Shown here in pieces: positions 48,735 to 59,884 of a stretch of 64,000 nt of DNA (position 1 is its first letter; the number at the start of each line of letters is the position of its first letter). Both the position numbers and the translations under genes were made by a program. Under the pieces are notes generated by a model. It searched no databases, was not told the origin of the DNA, and saw only the letters and a program-made list of their open reading frames with translations. The stretch comes from Pycnopodia helianthoides (lineage: Eukaryota; Echinodermata; Asteroidea; Forcipulatida; Asteriidae): contig CM063243.1 in assembly GCA_032158295.1 (NCBI GenBank), forward strand, positions 2,356,001-2,420,000. The letters are read 5' to 3'.

Positions 48735-49115
48735 CTTATATAGGGCACATAACTCAGTAGCTATATCAAGGCACTTTACAACATTATTATCCCTGTTCAC
48801 CAGTCATATTTATAAGTACAACATTGTACACAGAGTCTATCATTCCAAACCACAGTGGTCTAAGAAGAACTAGAGGTTTACTGGATGTTTTGCACTGTTC
48901 AATTTTGCCATTAATAGTCTTTTGAAAATAACAATGATACAGGGTTCTTCTATAGCATACGCTTGTAATTCGATTAACATGATCGAGGCGCTTTACAACA
49001 TTAATATCCCTGTTCATCAAGCATACTTGGACCATTCCTCAAACTTTCTCAACTTCCTGGGGAGCATACAACCCCAAGCTACTTAAATTTGCGCTTAGGG
49101 GTTAATCAAACACAA
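48735..49115 (-). repeat. L1 SINE tail sequences, antisense
   Basis: ATATCAAGGCACTTTACAAC at 48765 and the longer block 48980-49110 (CATTAATATCCCTGTTCATC, TGGGGAGCATACAACC, TTTGCGCTTAGGGGTTAATC) are reverse complements of the 3' half of the 52945-53260 SINE. The second is continuous with the amplified array to its right. Confidence 0.75.
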
Positions 49116-49850
49116 TACTGTATCAGCCCATTTGTACACCTTGGTTAAGAGAAGCAATTATGGTTCAGTGCCTTGCTCACGGAAATTTGCATCATAACCT
49201 GGAATGGAACCCACACTTGGCTGATTGGCAGCAATCAAAACTTGAGACCACTTAACCGCTCTCAGGTTCCCATTTGTACACCTTGGTTAAGAGAAGCAAT
49301 TATGGTTCAGTGCCTTGCTCAAGGACATTTGCATCATGACCTGGAATGGAACCCACACTTGGCTGATTGGCAGCAATCAAAACTTGAGACCACTTAACCG
49401 CTCTCAGGTTCCCATTTGTACACCTTGGTTAAGGAAGCAATTATGGTTCAGTGCCTTGCTCAAGGACATTTGCATCATGACCTGGAATGGAACCCACACT
49501 TGGCTGATTGGCAGCAATCAAAACTTGAGACCACTTAACCGCTCTCAGGTTCCCATTTGTACACCTTGGTTAAGAGAAGCAATTATGGTTCAGTGCCTTG
49601 CTCAAGGACATTTGCATCATGACCTGGAATGGAACCCACACTTGGCTGATTGGCAGCAATCAGAACTTGAGCCCACTCAACCGCTCTCAGGTTCCCATTT
49701 GTACACCTTGGTTAAGAGAAGCAATTATGGTTCAGTGCCTTGCTCAAGGACATTCACATCATGACCTGGAATGGAACCCACACTTGGCTGATTGGCAGCA
49801 ATCAAAACTTGAGCCCACTTAACCGCTCGGCCATGACGTGCCACACACTC
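49116..49850 (-). repeat. SINE with internal 142-bp segment amplified five times
   Basis: Five units start at 49127, 49269, 49411, 49552 and 49694, differing at few positions. Each holds CCCATTTGTACACCTTGGTT, CAGTGCCTTGCTCAAGGAC, TCATGACCTGGAATGGAACC and GAGACCACTTAACCGCTC. On the minus strand these are the SINE B box, the TTGAGCAAGGCAC junction and part of the body. Only the last unit ends in the real head (ACCGCTCGGCCATGACG, the antisense of the A box). The array is one L1 SINE whose middle has expanded. Confidence 0.88.
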
Positions 49851-50439
49851 ATTTATTAGCGTTCAATTCATTTCAATTGGACATTTATTTCCATATGCAG
49901 TTCACAAAAGTAAGTGCTAACAGATCAGCAATATTAATAAGGTAACCAGAGAACTGCATGGAGACAAGATCCAGAATAAGCAAAGGCTTATTTGAGCGAC
50001 CTTTAAAGTTATATATAAAAAAAATACCTAGTTACACTAAATACACAATGGGTTAAACCAAATAGTTGTTGTACTCAGTTTTGTAATGTGTTTCTGTTCA
50101 TAGGTTTTGAGGGATTAACCATTTTTCAAATGCATGTTTATTTGTGTAAATCTTGGATCTTAGATCTTGGATAGTTTAGACTCCTAAAAGCATTGCTGCT
50201 ATCATGGAGAGGGTTGGCTGCAATTTTTACAAGTGTTTGTGCTGTGAGGCACTTTGTCATTGGTACAAGTTTACTACAAGGATTGTTAATCTTGTACGAT
50301 GTTTATAAGTGAACATCAGGAATGCAACTGCAGTTCGTACAAAATTTAGGGTACATGTACAGCAGGCATGCAAATTATGAAAGTGCCAGGCACAGCTAAG
50401 AAACCCAACACGAGGAAATCAGCTGATCAGCTGAGAGTT

Positions 50440-50590
50440 AATTTGGGGTTACACAAAGAAAAATTGACTAGAGCGGGACTTGAACCTGCCACCTCTGGAT
50501 TAGTAGCAGGCACTCTACCAACTGAGCTATCTAGTCCTATGTTGGCGGTCTGCCTATTTTGTCAATATCACTGTTCGGGGGTAGCCAGTT
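50440..50590 (-). repeat. tRNA-derived SINE (family T1)
   Basis: Antisense tRNA-like sequence: T arm GCGGGACTTGAACCTGCC, D-arm side ACTCTACCAACTGAGCTA, then GGCGGTCTGCCTATTTTGTC as in the copy at position 1. The same ACACAAAGAAAAATTGAC precedes this copy and the one at 14.6 kb. Confidence 0.7.
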
Positions 50591-50628
50591 GAAAGCCATT
50601 CAATTTCAAATGAACAATATAAAAAAAG

Positions 50629-53600
50629 TTAAAACGATAAGTTTGCTTGTCCCTTACCGCTTTGATCTGAGGAGTTTGCGTCAGCGCTGAGTCTCGGATC
50701 ACTAAGGGACATGCCGCTGTATCGTCTAGCCTGATTCACAACCCATGCCTTATGAGTTACCTCCAGTACCTTCTCCATGGTTAGGGGATATTCATGCACT
50801 CTTAGGAACTCCGCTACTTCAATAACCTGAGGATCACAGAGAAAGTTACTTTAAAACCAATAAATGTCTGCTCCTCATCCCTAGGTAAAAAATGGACTCT
50901 TCCATTTTGCCAAGTGGAGTGTGGTAAAAAATGGCAGTCAAGATTTTCTGTAGGGTAGATATTTACTCTTCCTCTTCCTTAAACTACATGTATAAAGGCT
51001 ATTTACATTTGTCTTTAAGAACTTAGTCAATTGGACCTGGAATGGTTTGAAGGCGTTACAATCTATTTACCTACCTGTGTAATATTAGCCACATACATGA
51101 CGGCAGATTTGCCTGGTTTAAGTCTCTCTGCTAGGGTAGGTATAGCATCAAATGGCCTCTCCATGTCTATTACTGCTCCATCTACTAACAACGAGGGGCT
51201 TAGTTCCTTGCAACGACTCTCCAATTTGCCTTCGGAATAAACACAGGGAAAAACAAATTTCTGTTTAAGTTTATTTATTATTAATTCTGGTTGTGTAGCC
51301 AAGGAAATTTTAGAAAAGAGAACTTAATCACTGTACTAGCCAATAACCCCATGGAGAGAAGACAGTGTGTCCAAAAGACACCCAGACACCCCTCTGGCTA
51401 AACACTATGTCCTATGATTGTGATTTACATACAAAATTGCACCTTAAAACAATCTTACCCAAGTGAAAGCAGACATTTTCTGGCCAGTGATGCTCAGGAT
51501 GACAGACATTCCAAGATGACCTCCACTGTTTTATATTCTGCATAGCTCTCTTCTGGTGCACTTCCTTCACTTCAAAAGTATGAACACGGCCCGTTGCACC
51601 AACTGTAATGTACAACAACAAGTCGTCTATTTATCTCATTTCTTTTATTAATTCTGGTTGTGAAGCCAAGGATTCTCAGAAAAGTGAACTTAATCACTAT
51701 ACTAGTTGAATGTGTACTGTGTAGATGCATTCACCACATGATATCATATTGCAGGCTGGAATAGTTTATCTATCATTCAATACCACAATAGATAATATTG
51801 AATGGTCAGACAGTAGGAGGGTTGAGTGTGTACTGTGTAGATGCATTCACCACATGATATCATATTGCAGACTGGAATAGTTTATCTATCATTCAATACA
51901 AATAGATAATATTAATGGTCAGACAGTAGGAAGGTTGACTTAGTACTGTGTGGATGCATTCACCACGGTATAATATTGCAGGCATGTCATTCAATACCAA
52001 ACGTGTAGAGGATACTATTGAACGGTCACATGGTGGGAGGGTTAATAACCTAGTCATAGCTGTACTTAGATTAAGCCTGCTTATGGATTCAAATTTTACT
52101 CATACCTGCTCTGGAGAGAAATAGCGTCATGGCCCCAGAGCCTGTTCCTGCATCTAATATGACGTCTCCTGGATTGGCATCAATCATCATCAACATAGTG
52201 CAACAATCCTTCAAAACACATAGTTTATACATCTGTGTTAGGGTTTGTGTCATAGATTTTTCCCTGAAATGGTGACGAAACTACATTCGTGAAACTCAAA
52301 GCCCGAGGAAAAATGTTCTTAACCACGAGGTCCCCCAGAACCAGCGAAAAACTCTCCTATTAATCAATGACTATGCTCCGCGAGATGATGTCATGATGCT
52401 TAAAATTATTTCTATAGGACATAATTTCTAGTTTAGGCGTTACCCCGTCATTAAAAAGACTAGGAAATCTTTAGGGGCCTAATTCTTCACTTCTCTTCTT
52501 CAACTTTTGTTGTGCCCTTGCAGCAACTCATTCGAGACCTCAAAATACACTGTCATCCTGTGTGGTTTTGAATGGGTCTCATAATTCAAAACATCAATCT
52601 GCTTATCCTGATGAAAAACAAATAATGAGCACTTTGATACCTCCCTAGGGGTGTTATAAGAACCCAGTGTTTTTTATTACTGTACCTTTGGGTAAGATAT
52701 GACCGGGGTACGTCTCATGTACAGAACAAACTCCTCCAGGGTGGGTCTCCTGATCATGACATCAATGTCCAAGTCAGTACTGAAGGTTCTCCCTGCTTGA
52801 TGGCCGATGATGTCAGCATGGTAGATCACACCATACTTGCAGCGGAATCTGTTCTGGGCTTCCAGTTTAAACATCCTGTGTAAATGAGGTGTGGCTAGTT
52901 ATTTTATAAATGTTTTACGGCTGTTACTGTGACATTGGTGTGTGTTGTGGGTGGCCGAGCGATTTAGTGCATCGGACTCTAGTTCAGATGGCTAAATCAC
53001 CGGAGTGTGGGTTCAATTCCAGGTCATGACACAAACGGCCTTGAGCAAGGCACTTGACCATAATTGCTTCTCTTTACGCAGGTGTGGGAGCCTGAGAGGG
53101 CTGAGAAAGTATTGAGTTGGATTAACCCCTTAGCGCTAATCTAAGCAGCTTGTGACTGTATGCTCCCCAGGGAGTTGAGAAAGTGAGAGGAATAGTCTTA
53201 GTATGCCTGATGAACAGGGATAATGTTGTAAAAAGCCTTGATCTAGCTACTAGGGGGTGCTGATAGAAGACATCGTTGTTAATGCTAAAAGACCATTGAA
53301 TAACAGCAAAATAGAACAGTGCATACTATTTGAATCATCCAGTAAACCTCTAATTCTTCTTAGATCACTATGGTTCAATGGAATGATAGACTCTATGTAC
53401 AATACGTGTATTAATTTTTTCCTGCAATAAAATGTGGTGCACGCAGTTCTGCATTACACATGCGTACATAGTTAGCTCTGTACACAGTTAGCTCTGTGCA
53501 CAGTTGAGCGACCATACAAAACCCATGCAGTTGTATGTTTTCAAATGGTTGATCAACTCACTGGAAACTTGTGCCAAGAGTAGGAAGGGTTAAGTTCAAA

Positions 53601-54393
53601 CATAACTTTAAAAAAAAAGAAAAAAGCTTTACACAAACCTACAAAGAAACTCGTGTCTCTTGAAGTTTTCCTTCAACGCGATGACCATCTCACCATCAAT
53701 CATTGGTGGACTATTCTGATGAGTGGCTTGCTGATGCACTGCCGCACTACTGCTGTTACTTGCAGCTGCAGATCCAACTCTCGGATCAGTCCTACGGGGA
53801 ACGCTGCTGCGTGAATTGCCCATCATGTCTGCAGACACCTCGCCTTCTACATGCGCCCGTTTATTCGGTGCACACGTCTCGGCTGGTGGTTGAAAAAGTA
53901 CCTCTTTACCGTCCGATTCGGTCACCAGCATTCCTCCCACCCGTTCCTCTGGCAACAAGCTTCGCCTCCCATGAATGACCCCTCTTCTCCTTGCCTCCGT
54001 GTAACTCATCTTACCTTGTGAGAGCTCGGTGCTGGCGGTGTTTCCACCTGATGAGGAATCGTCGTCTCCATGACCGGAATGATCACTGGCAAAATGTCTG
54101 CAGGCCCCCCGAGTTCTCCCATGACATTCCGACAGTCTGTAGCCAACAGATGATGCCCTCCATCTTTCAGGTGGATGGTGCAGGTGTTGCTTTGTTGGTC
54201 TCATCTTCAGTAGCAGAAAGCTTGGGTGAGCTTGGGACCGTCTTGCAGACACCATGGGAGGCTGGTCACTGTGAGAAGACAGTGCTCTTTGGAGCACCTG
54301 GTGGCTGAATCTTACTTTGTTCATGGGTCGATTGGTGATGCTGAACCTATGTAAGAACTTGACAAACTTTAAACTCGGGTGCATGAGATTCAT
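50629..54393 (-). CDS. TRMT61B: tRNA (adenine(58)-N(1))-methyltransferase, mitochondrial, six coding exons
   Basis: Methylates A58 in the T loop of mitochondrial tRNAs using SAM. Exons in order: 54393-53639, 52875-52686, 52208-52106, 51602-51459, 51229-51075, 50826-50629; 1545 nt in frame, 514 aa (human 477). The first exon holds a long basic, low-complexity N-terminal region starting [17 protein letters not shown], compatible with a mitochondrial presequence; a TGA lies in frame just upstream of the ATG. Exon 2 has the family signature [26 protein letters not shown] and ISYPK. Exon 3 has SAM motif [21 protein letters not shown] (Asp334-Gly340). Later landmarks are [26 protein letters not shown] and [13 protein letters not shown]. 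The predicted C terminus ends soon after [11 protein letters not shown] and lacks the final segment seen in vertebrates. A possible donor (GTAAGG, about 50654) inside the last exon suggests a further exon I could not find. Introns hold a SINE and a minisatellite. Confidence 0.92.
51690..52035. repeat. Short tandem array of the 115-bp minisatellite
   Basis: Three units with GTGTACTGTGTAGATGCATT, CACCACATGATATCATATTG and GTCAGACAGTAGGAGGGTTG, in a TRMT61B intron. Closely related to the array at 47695-48480. Confidence 0.75.
52943..53262 (+). repeat. tRNA-Leu-like SINE (family L1), best full-length copy
   Basis: Head GGTGGCCGAGCGATTTAGTG, B box GGGTTCAATTCCAGG, CCTTGAGCAAGGCACTTGAC, ATAATTGCTTCTCTTTACGC, then the 3' body (ATGCTCCCCAGGGAGTTGAG, ATGCCTGATGAACAGGGATA) and the GCCTTGATCTAGCTA end. 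It serves as the reference for the other L1 copies. In TRMT61B intron 1. Confidence 0.8.
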
Positions 54394-54534
54394 ATTGACG
54401 TGGGTGTTGATCAATCAATCTGCAACAGGCAAACAAGACAAATCCCATAGTCATTTACTTTTATTAACATCTAGATTTGATGATTGTTAGTTTCTAGGGC
54501 TTAAAACTAAACATACAAATTGTTTTTAAGGTGA

Positions 54535-54708
54535 TTTTAGGCATACCTGATATTTCATCTTTGAGAGGGCAAGGCTATTTTCATTTTGCAAAGGGCACTT
54601 TTTTATTGGAAAATCTTAAAGTCTATGTAAACCTTTTAAAGGGGCAACAAGACCAGGGCAACAGAGGTTATGGCCTCTGTGGCCTCTCTTTAACTCCAGG
54701 CCTGGCAG
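54535..54708 (+). repeat. Family G1 repeat
   Basis: TTCATCTTTGAGAGGGCAAG, TTTTGCAAAGGGCACTT, AAAGGGGCAACAAGACCAGG and ATGGCCTCTGTGGCCTC, in the mirror orientation of 10012-10165. Just upstream of TRMT61B. Confidence 0.6.
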
Positions 54709-55255
54709 TATCACCTACATGTAGGTACGGTGGACTTCCTTGTATTTTGTAACTTTTCTGAATACCCAGATGTAGATGAACCTTAATTTGGAAACACTGA
54801 CAAATTAATAAAATGGTATTGGGTCCAAGTTTGCACTATAAAATCCATCCTCCTGACTGGTCGACCATGGGGAACAAGGAGGGTTTCTGATTATCGCAAC
54901 TACACGTCCTAGGTGGATACTAACTAAAGTACACATGTAATGTATGTATGCATATCTCCATAGCCATATAGTGGGTGGGAGCATGGAGGAAGAACGTGGG
55001 TTACTATACTCGCAACTACAGATGCCCCAAAACTTGCCCGGCCTGAGGTTGGACTCCTGCGTTGCATACAACATGACTTGGCATGCTTAGTCAGTGTGAC
55101 CACTTGTGTGACCAAGCTGTGGCCACACACAACTTACAGTCTAGCTACACTACACCGACTCAACCTACACTACAGAACACCACCCTATCTGAGTATCTCC
55201 ATACCATGCACTGTGCAACCATGGTGCAACACACTATCTATTAAACCACACGACC

Positions 55256-55470
55256 AGGGCCCAATTTCATTGAGCTAAGCAGCCAAGTAGAAAATAATGC
55301 TTAACATTTTTCTGCTAAGCAGAAATCAGCAAGATACCCGTCACAAATTGTACATGTGACATGGTATTTTGACCGGTAACCTTATTCTGTTTCTGGTAAG
55401 CATAATTTTGTTGTGCTTAGCTACTTTTTGTGCTTAAAACTTAAGCAGCTCTATGAAATTGGGCCCAGCC
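55256..55470. repeat. Foldback/MITE element (family F1)
   Basis: Ends GGGCCCAATTTCATTGAGCT and CAGCTCTATGAAATTGGGCCC are inverted, with inner GCTAAGCAG / TTAAGC words. About 210 bp, non-coding. Members also lie at 2645-2766 and 61158-61440. Confidence 0.75.
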
Positions 55471-55984
55471 AGGCAGGGGCAGGGCTAAAAAGAAGAGAAC
55501 CAAAAAGCTTATTACAGAGTCTTACGTCACGATTATTCAGTTTAATTTCCACACTTTACCAGGTCCTCTGCTCAGTCAAATCCGTTGTGTACGTGTGCAC
55601 GTGTGTTTTGTGCATGGTGATCGTGTAGCATCCGGTACATCTAGTTGTTGATATTGGGGTTTGTTTACGCCACCATCACTCTAGAGGGCGCCCTTGTATT
55701 CTCACAGACAGTTATGGTATTCTCACAGACAGTGGTATTCTCACCATTCTCCCGAAAGGTTCTTCATTATGATGACTGACTCGTCCCCTTCCAGCCTCAG
55801 TTTGGTTACAGTGGTTTGAATAGGGGAATAAATAGGTGAATAGGTGGTATGTTTTCATAGCTTGTTTTTCTCGGGGGTGGGGGGTGGGGGGGGTCCGTAC
55901 TAAAAAAAAAGCTTTGCTTTTTATACCCCTTTAATTCCTTTCTTTGTTGTTGTTTTTTCCTTGTTGGCCCAAGTTTTTCTTTTG
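55471..55984. other. Intergenic, no gene seen
   Basis: Contains a short repeated phrase (TATTCTCACAGACAGT at 55697 and 55717), a copy of TTCCAGCCTCAGTTTGGTTA near 55789, and a G-run at 55875-55893. No supported ORF. Confidence 0.4.
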
Positions 55985-56400
55985 CTTTTACTATAGTACA
56001 AGAATACTGAAAACTGTGAAGTTTAATTACTTGTTTGGTTTGTTCAATGCGTCAATAAAAATGCGACATTTTAAATCAATAAATTATTTTCTCTCCATAA
56101 TAACATGTGATTGAAAGCGGGGGGGGGGGGCAACTGAGATCGAAACAATGCTTACAATAATTGGTTTCATATACATCAATCCCCATGTATTTACCCCCCA
56201 CCTTGAAAATGTCTAGTTATCATGCCACTGTTATACTGACAAAATAGCTTCATCAAGAAAACAATTAGAGCTTTTGATGCGAGGTAAAGGCTTCAAATAG
56301 TTGCTCATTTTATTCTTTCAAGAAGGATCTCATTTAAACAACGATTAACTCTTACCGAGAGAAAATTATTACCTTGAGATGGTTGTTTGCGAGTAAAAAT
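55985..56400 (-). pseudogene. Relic of a third lectin unit
   Basis: TACAAGAATACTGAAAACTG followed by TGAAGTTT (about 55997-56024) matches, with two differences in 29 bases, the signal-peptide codons of both intact lectin genes. What follows (TTTGTTCAATGCGT, a G-run, AACTGAGATCGAAA, GAGGTAAAGGCTTCAAATA) matches sequence 300 bases or more 5' of the intact genes. The rest of the coding region and proximal promoter are gone, so this is a deleted, non-functional copy. Confidence 0.65.
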
Positions 56401-56487
56401 TTCTATGTATACGGTGGATTACATAAAGTGTTTACACTGCCAGCAACTGTTTTGTTAGCAAAAACCAATTATGTAATGTTCCTTTAA
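56401..56487. mobile_element. MITE family M1, 3' fragment
   Basis: Last roughly 87 bp of the M1 element, from TATGTATACGGTGGATTAC to AATTATGTAATGTTCCT and TTAA. The 5' part is missing. Confidence 0.7.
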
Positions 56488-57672
56488 AAAAGTGTGTTAT
56501 TCATGTGCATATGTTGCCTAGGGTAATTTTAGCGTATTTTTGTTTGCTTATTTAATTAAGTTTTATTGGTTTCATCTATCATTAACAATTGACATACCTA
56601 TTTTGTACAAAGGATACTGGCAGAGTTTTGTCCTACCCCTAAATCAAATCACTGACCCCTCTGTTGATTTGACACCCCTAAGACGTGTAGCATGGGCTGA
56701 CCATTGTGTACAACAATGGTTAAGACAATGGAAATTTTAGCCTAAAAGTATGTCAGGATGTGCTGACACCGGCCTTCACTCTGCAGCAGAATTTTTACAT
56801 CTGAACTAATTTTAACAAATGATGCTGTTTCAAAACGAAAACAACATTAAAACAAACTTTCGCATGCCACGGACAATTCAAAATAACACGTAACATGAGT
56901 AAGTAGACAACTGGTGGACGTTATTTTAACCTATCAACAAAGCTATCTTAAAATCAACTACAAAATAAGCATCTTTAAAATGTGTTGAGAATTATCCCGC
57001 GTCTGACTCAAGCGACTTCGGCTACGGCTAAGGCCGTTGACAGCAGCGACACCGTAGAAGAATATGGCTTTTCAGCGATCCAGCCATAATAGCCACTGCC
57101 GAAGCCGTTAAGTCAGACACACGGCCGTTATTGTCAACTGTAGAATCAGTGAATTTGTTAATGAGTTTCCACTCTGTTCCAGACTGGTAAGTTTGCTAAA
57201 GTAACTTCTGAGTTCGTTACGCGGTATTATCATTCCACACACAAGTTGAAGTCGATTGTTTATAGAATCAAGTACCTCGGCATAGTCTCTCCATCACCGC
57301 TTATGTTAAGCGTTGGTCGGTGTAGTAGTACAGGTGTGGTCCCTCTGGACAGACTGTCGTCGATTAGGAACCAATATGTGGATCGGTCCATCGGCTATAC
57401 TAGTGCTTGTTATTCGGTTAATCGGTTAACCGCCCGTTCAATCGGTTATCTGGTTTGTTCTTCATTATTCGACTTTTCTTGAAATGCGCACGTCCTGTGT
57501 TCTGCCGATTGCGGTGCCGATTTAAAACCATGCTGCATGCGTCCGTTTTAAATGTAGAACAATTCTTGATACGAATCAACCTCTTGGGCCCCAAAAGATG
57601 GGTGCTTCAATGACACAATTTTACTGACTATTACGACCCGCCCCGGCGTTGTTTAGTGCCATCAGTTGCCAA

Positions 57673-57678
57673 TTTATT
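57673..57678 (-). promoter_or_regulatory. Candidate poly(A) signal for lectin A
   Basis: AATAAA on the minus strand, about 138 bases past the stop codon. It is the closest canonical hexamer. Confidence 0.4.
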
Positions 57679-57815
57679 CTTTTTGTCACAGTCGACTTCA
57701 GGCGGTAGCCGAAGAAGGCTTTCATACTTAGCTTATCATTAAGTTAATAGTTCAGTTTATAATTCTACTTATTCTGCTGACGCTTGAGCAAGCTTAAGCT
57801 CCTTCAACATCTTCA

Positions 57816-58325
57816 TCACATTTTAGCTGAAAATGCAACAGGTCTTTTACAAATGAATCCCCCTAATTTCGTGCAAAGTCTGTCATTCCACTTGGAGTTT
57901 CGACTCATCCAGACACAATACTCTCTACCACCAGCACCAGCTCCATTCGGTTCATTCGGGGCCCAGTTGGTGTAGTTCCCGGAAGGGCTACCGTCGATCC
58001 AGGCGAAGGAATCCGTGATTGCACGTCGGTAGCCGAGCCAGGGCTGATACACCCCTCCGTTCATCACTGTGGCAAGCTGGAGGAGGAAGTTATTTTCCTC
58101 TTGGCTCATAATGGACGCCAGATGAGAAGGTCTGCCAAGGCGTGACAAACCCTGACAGTGCTGTTCAGCTTTATCAAAGGTCTTGCCATCCGTTCCGAAA
58201 AGGTAGCAATGATTCCCAAAACGTGTCCATGGACTCTTGCAGGACGTGCATGCGGGAGATACGATCAGGAAATGCGACTGAAGGATAGCTACAAGAATAC
58301 TGAAAACAGTGAAGTTTGCTGTCAT
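57816..58325 (-). CDS. Secreted C-type lectin A, EPN (mannose-type) motif, single exon
   Basis: 169 aa. Residues 1-25 are a signal peptide ending VSPA, followed by one complete long-form C-type lectin domain with cysteines at 26, 29, 40, 57, 137, 151 and 159. C40 begins the GNHCY motif; the others include the conserved domain pairs. Sugar/Ca2+ site: EPN at 125-127 and WND at 146-148, the combination that in known lectins favours mannose-type sugars. WIDGSPSGNYTNWAPNEPN is the loop leading to it, and NYT at 117-119 is a glycosylation sequon. No introns. The start has a TATA-like box about 50 bases upstream. Similar to echinoidin-type and other echinoderm small lectins; probable roles are innate recognition or agglutination (inference). 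Its tandem paralogue is at 62318-62830. Confidence 0.9.
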   Translation of the reverse strand: MTANFTVFSILVAILQSHFLIVSPACTSCKSPWTRFGNHCYLFGTDGKTFDKAEQHCQGLSRLGRPSHLASIMSQEENNFLLQLATVMNGGVYQPWLGYRRAITDSFAWIDGSPSGNYTNWAPNEPNGAGAGGREYCVWMSRNSKWNDRLCTKLGGFICKRPVAFSAKM

Positions 58326-58373
58326 TTTGAGCTCTGAGTGATAGCGTCTGTACTCGGCAGGATGAACACAGTC

Positions 58374-58385
58374 TTTAAATGTTCA
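58374..58385 (-). promoter_or_regulatory. TATA-like box of lectin A
   Basis: ACATTTAAAGACTGTG on the minus strand, about 50 bases before the ATG. The same spacing and surrounding sequence (TTTAAAGACTGTGTTCATCC) is kept in gene B, and a shared GGTGGAGCTGCT block lies just upstream. Confidence 0.55.
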
Positions 58386-58725
58386 GTTGCCGAGCAGCTC
58401 CACCCTCCACAGCAATGCGCAGTTGTACTGTAGGAGAGCGCTCATCAGCTCACTTAAAATTTTGAAATAACAAAAAATAACTATGTCAATAGGGCCTATA
58501 TGGCAGTTGCGAAAGGTGAGCGTTTATTAACTTTTCAGCTTATTTTGATTCATCACAGTTGACTTGCTATTTTCATTTTATTTTTAATGAGCAATACAAA
58601 CAGCAATTAAGTTATTAGTTGTTTTTGTTCAATGCGTTCATAATAAAAAGATAATTAATTGTCTCTCTCTCTCCATTATGACACAATGATTGACTGCAGG
58701 GGCGTAGGGGGGATGCAGGGCGGGT

Positions 58726-58728
58726 GGT

Positions 58729-58760
<32 letters not shown>
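58726..58760. repeat. Poly-G tract
   Basis: A run of about 32 G (58729-58760) preceded by GGGCGGGTGGT. The corresponding place in unit B (63455-63468) has only GGCGGGGTGGGGAGCC, so the run has expanded in unit A or is an assembly artefact. Confidence 0.7.
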
Positions 58761-58761
<1 letters not shown>

Positions 58762-59050
58762 GAAACCAAGTGAGATCGAAAACATGCTTAAAATGAATGG
58801 TTGCATACCTCAACAAGCCCCCCTCCTACCCCAAAATGTTGTCTTTGCCCTATCTTGCCTCCATTACGACAATGTATGGGTACATCATTGTTGTACAGAC
58901 AAAGGCAAATATTGCTCATTTTATTCTCACAGGGACCTTTAATAACTGATATCACAATAATTTTTACAGACGGGAAATTAATACCTTGAGATGATTTTGT
59001 GTGTAAACAAATTCCGAGCAAAAAATAAGCTGCAATTAAATGACAGTTAT

Positions 59051-59879
59051 CACGTTACGGACGAAATATGTTATTTGTTTATTTATAAACTTAATGCGTA
59101 TTTTTGAACTATGATTTCAGTTTATTTACGGCATCAAGTGGGGGACGGGGGGCGCGTCCCAGATAATGAACTTTCAAATTTTTCTTTATGTCGGCATTGT
59201 GCAGGCATTAAAAAGGCCTGCATCCATAACCCTTTCCCTATTACACATACACATTTTTGCCCAGATAAACTGTTTATTTCATTTATTTTTTATTTATTTT
59301 TTTTAATTTTTTTTTATACAGTATTCCGATATAGGCCTTAATGATATTATGGGACACCACTGTTGTAATCGGGACGCAAAGTAAGTATTCGAACTCGGTG
59401 ATAGACTGCGACCACTTTTAATATTTTACAATTCTATGTTCTTATTATACACACTTAGGAATCACTCAACTGAAACACTATTACGTCATGCATTTTAGGC
59501 CATGCACAAACAAGATTATGTTTGTCTAATGAAAGTGTAAGATACGACATCTCCCCTTTTCGGTATTATGAAACAAAAGTATAGTTTTATCAAAATGAAG
59601 TGACTTCCCATTGTTTTATCTGTGCTTAATGTTTGCAACCCCACAATATTTAAACGTGTTCTCGTGTGTCTAATATGTTACAAAATAAAGACGAAGGTAA
59701 AATTATCAAGAACCAGGCCTCGGCGGGTTTAAACCACTAGTTTAAAACCGATTCAACACACTTTGATTCCCATTCATAATTATCTTTTCCTTAAAAATAC
59801 TTTTAAAAACCTGTAAAAGTTGAGAAAAAATCTGACAGTTAGCTCACCTCGACTCGGCGTTGAATTTCTATGTGTGTAA
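59051..59879. other. Region between lectin unit A and the palindrome cluster
   Basis: No gene seen. T-rich run at 59279-59318. Otherwise unremarkable AT-rich DNA. Confidence 0.4.
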
Positions 59880-59884
59880 AAAAA

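Larger units (their letters stand above)
56830..59050. repeat. Segmental duplication, unit A
   Basis: Homologous to 61870-63772 in the same orientation. Shared anchors in order: CGCATGCCACGGACAATTC, CAACAAAGCTATCTTAAAAT, ATTATCCCGCGTCTGACTCA, the lectin gene, its promoter, CATTATGACACAATGATTG, and AACTGATATCACAATAATTT near the right end. Unit A is longer at the left (56990-57480) and lacks the internal duplication upstream of gene B. Confidence 0.85.

Noticed and set aside
49315..49764. A 149-codon ORF encoding a repeated protein
   Set aside because: It runs through the five-unit SINE-derived array. Its repeats are the DNA repeats, with the frame open only because the unit length is near a multiple of three.
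47695..49850. CRISPR-like repeat array
   Set aside because: Units are long and contiguous with no unique spacers, and the genome is animal.
50470..50540. A functional tRNA gene on the minus strand
   Set aside because: The tRNA-like fold is shared with copies at position 1 and 14.6 kb, always with the same flanks, which marks a SINE.
53991..54308. ORF of 105 codons on the plus strand
   Set aside because: It is the antisense of TRMT61B exon 1, which has matching splice phases and family motifs.
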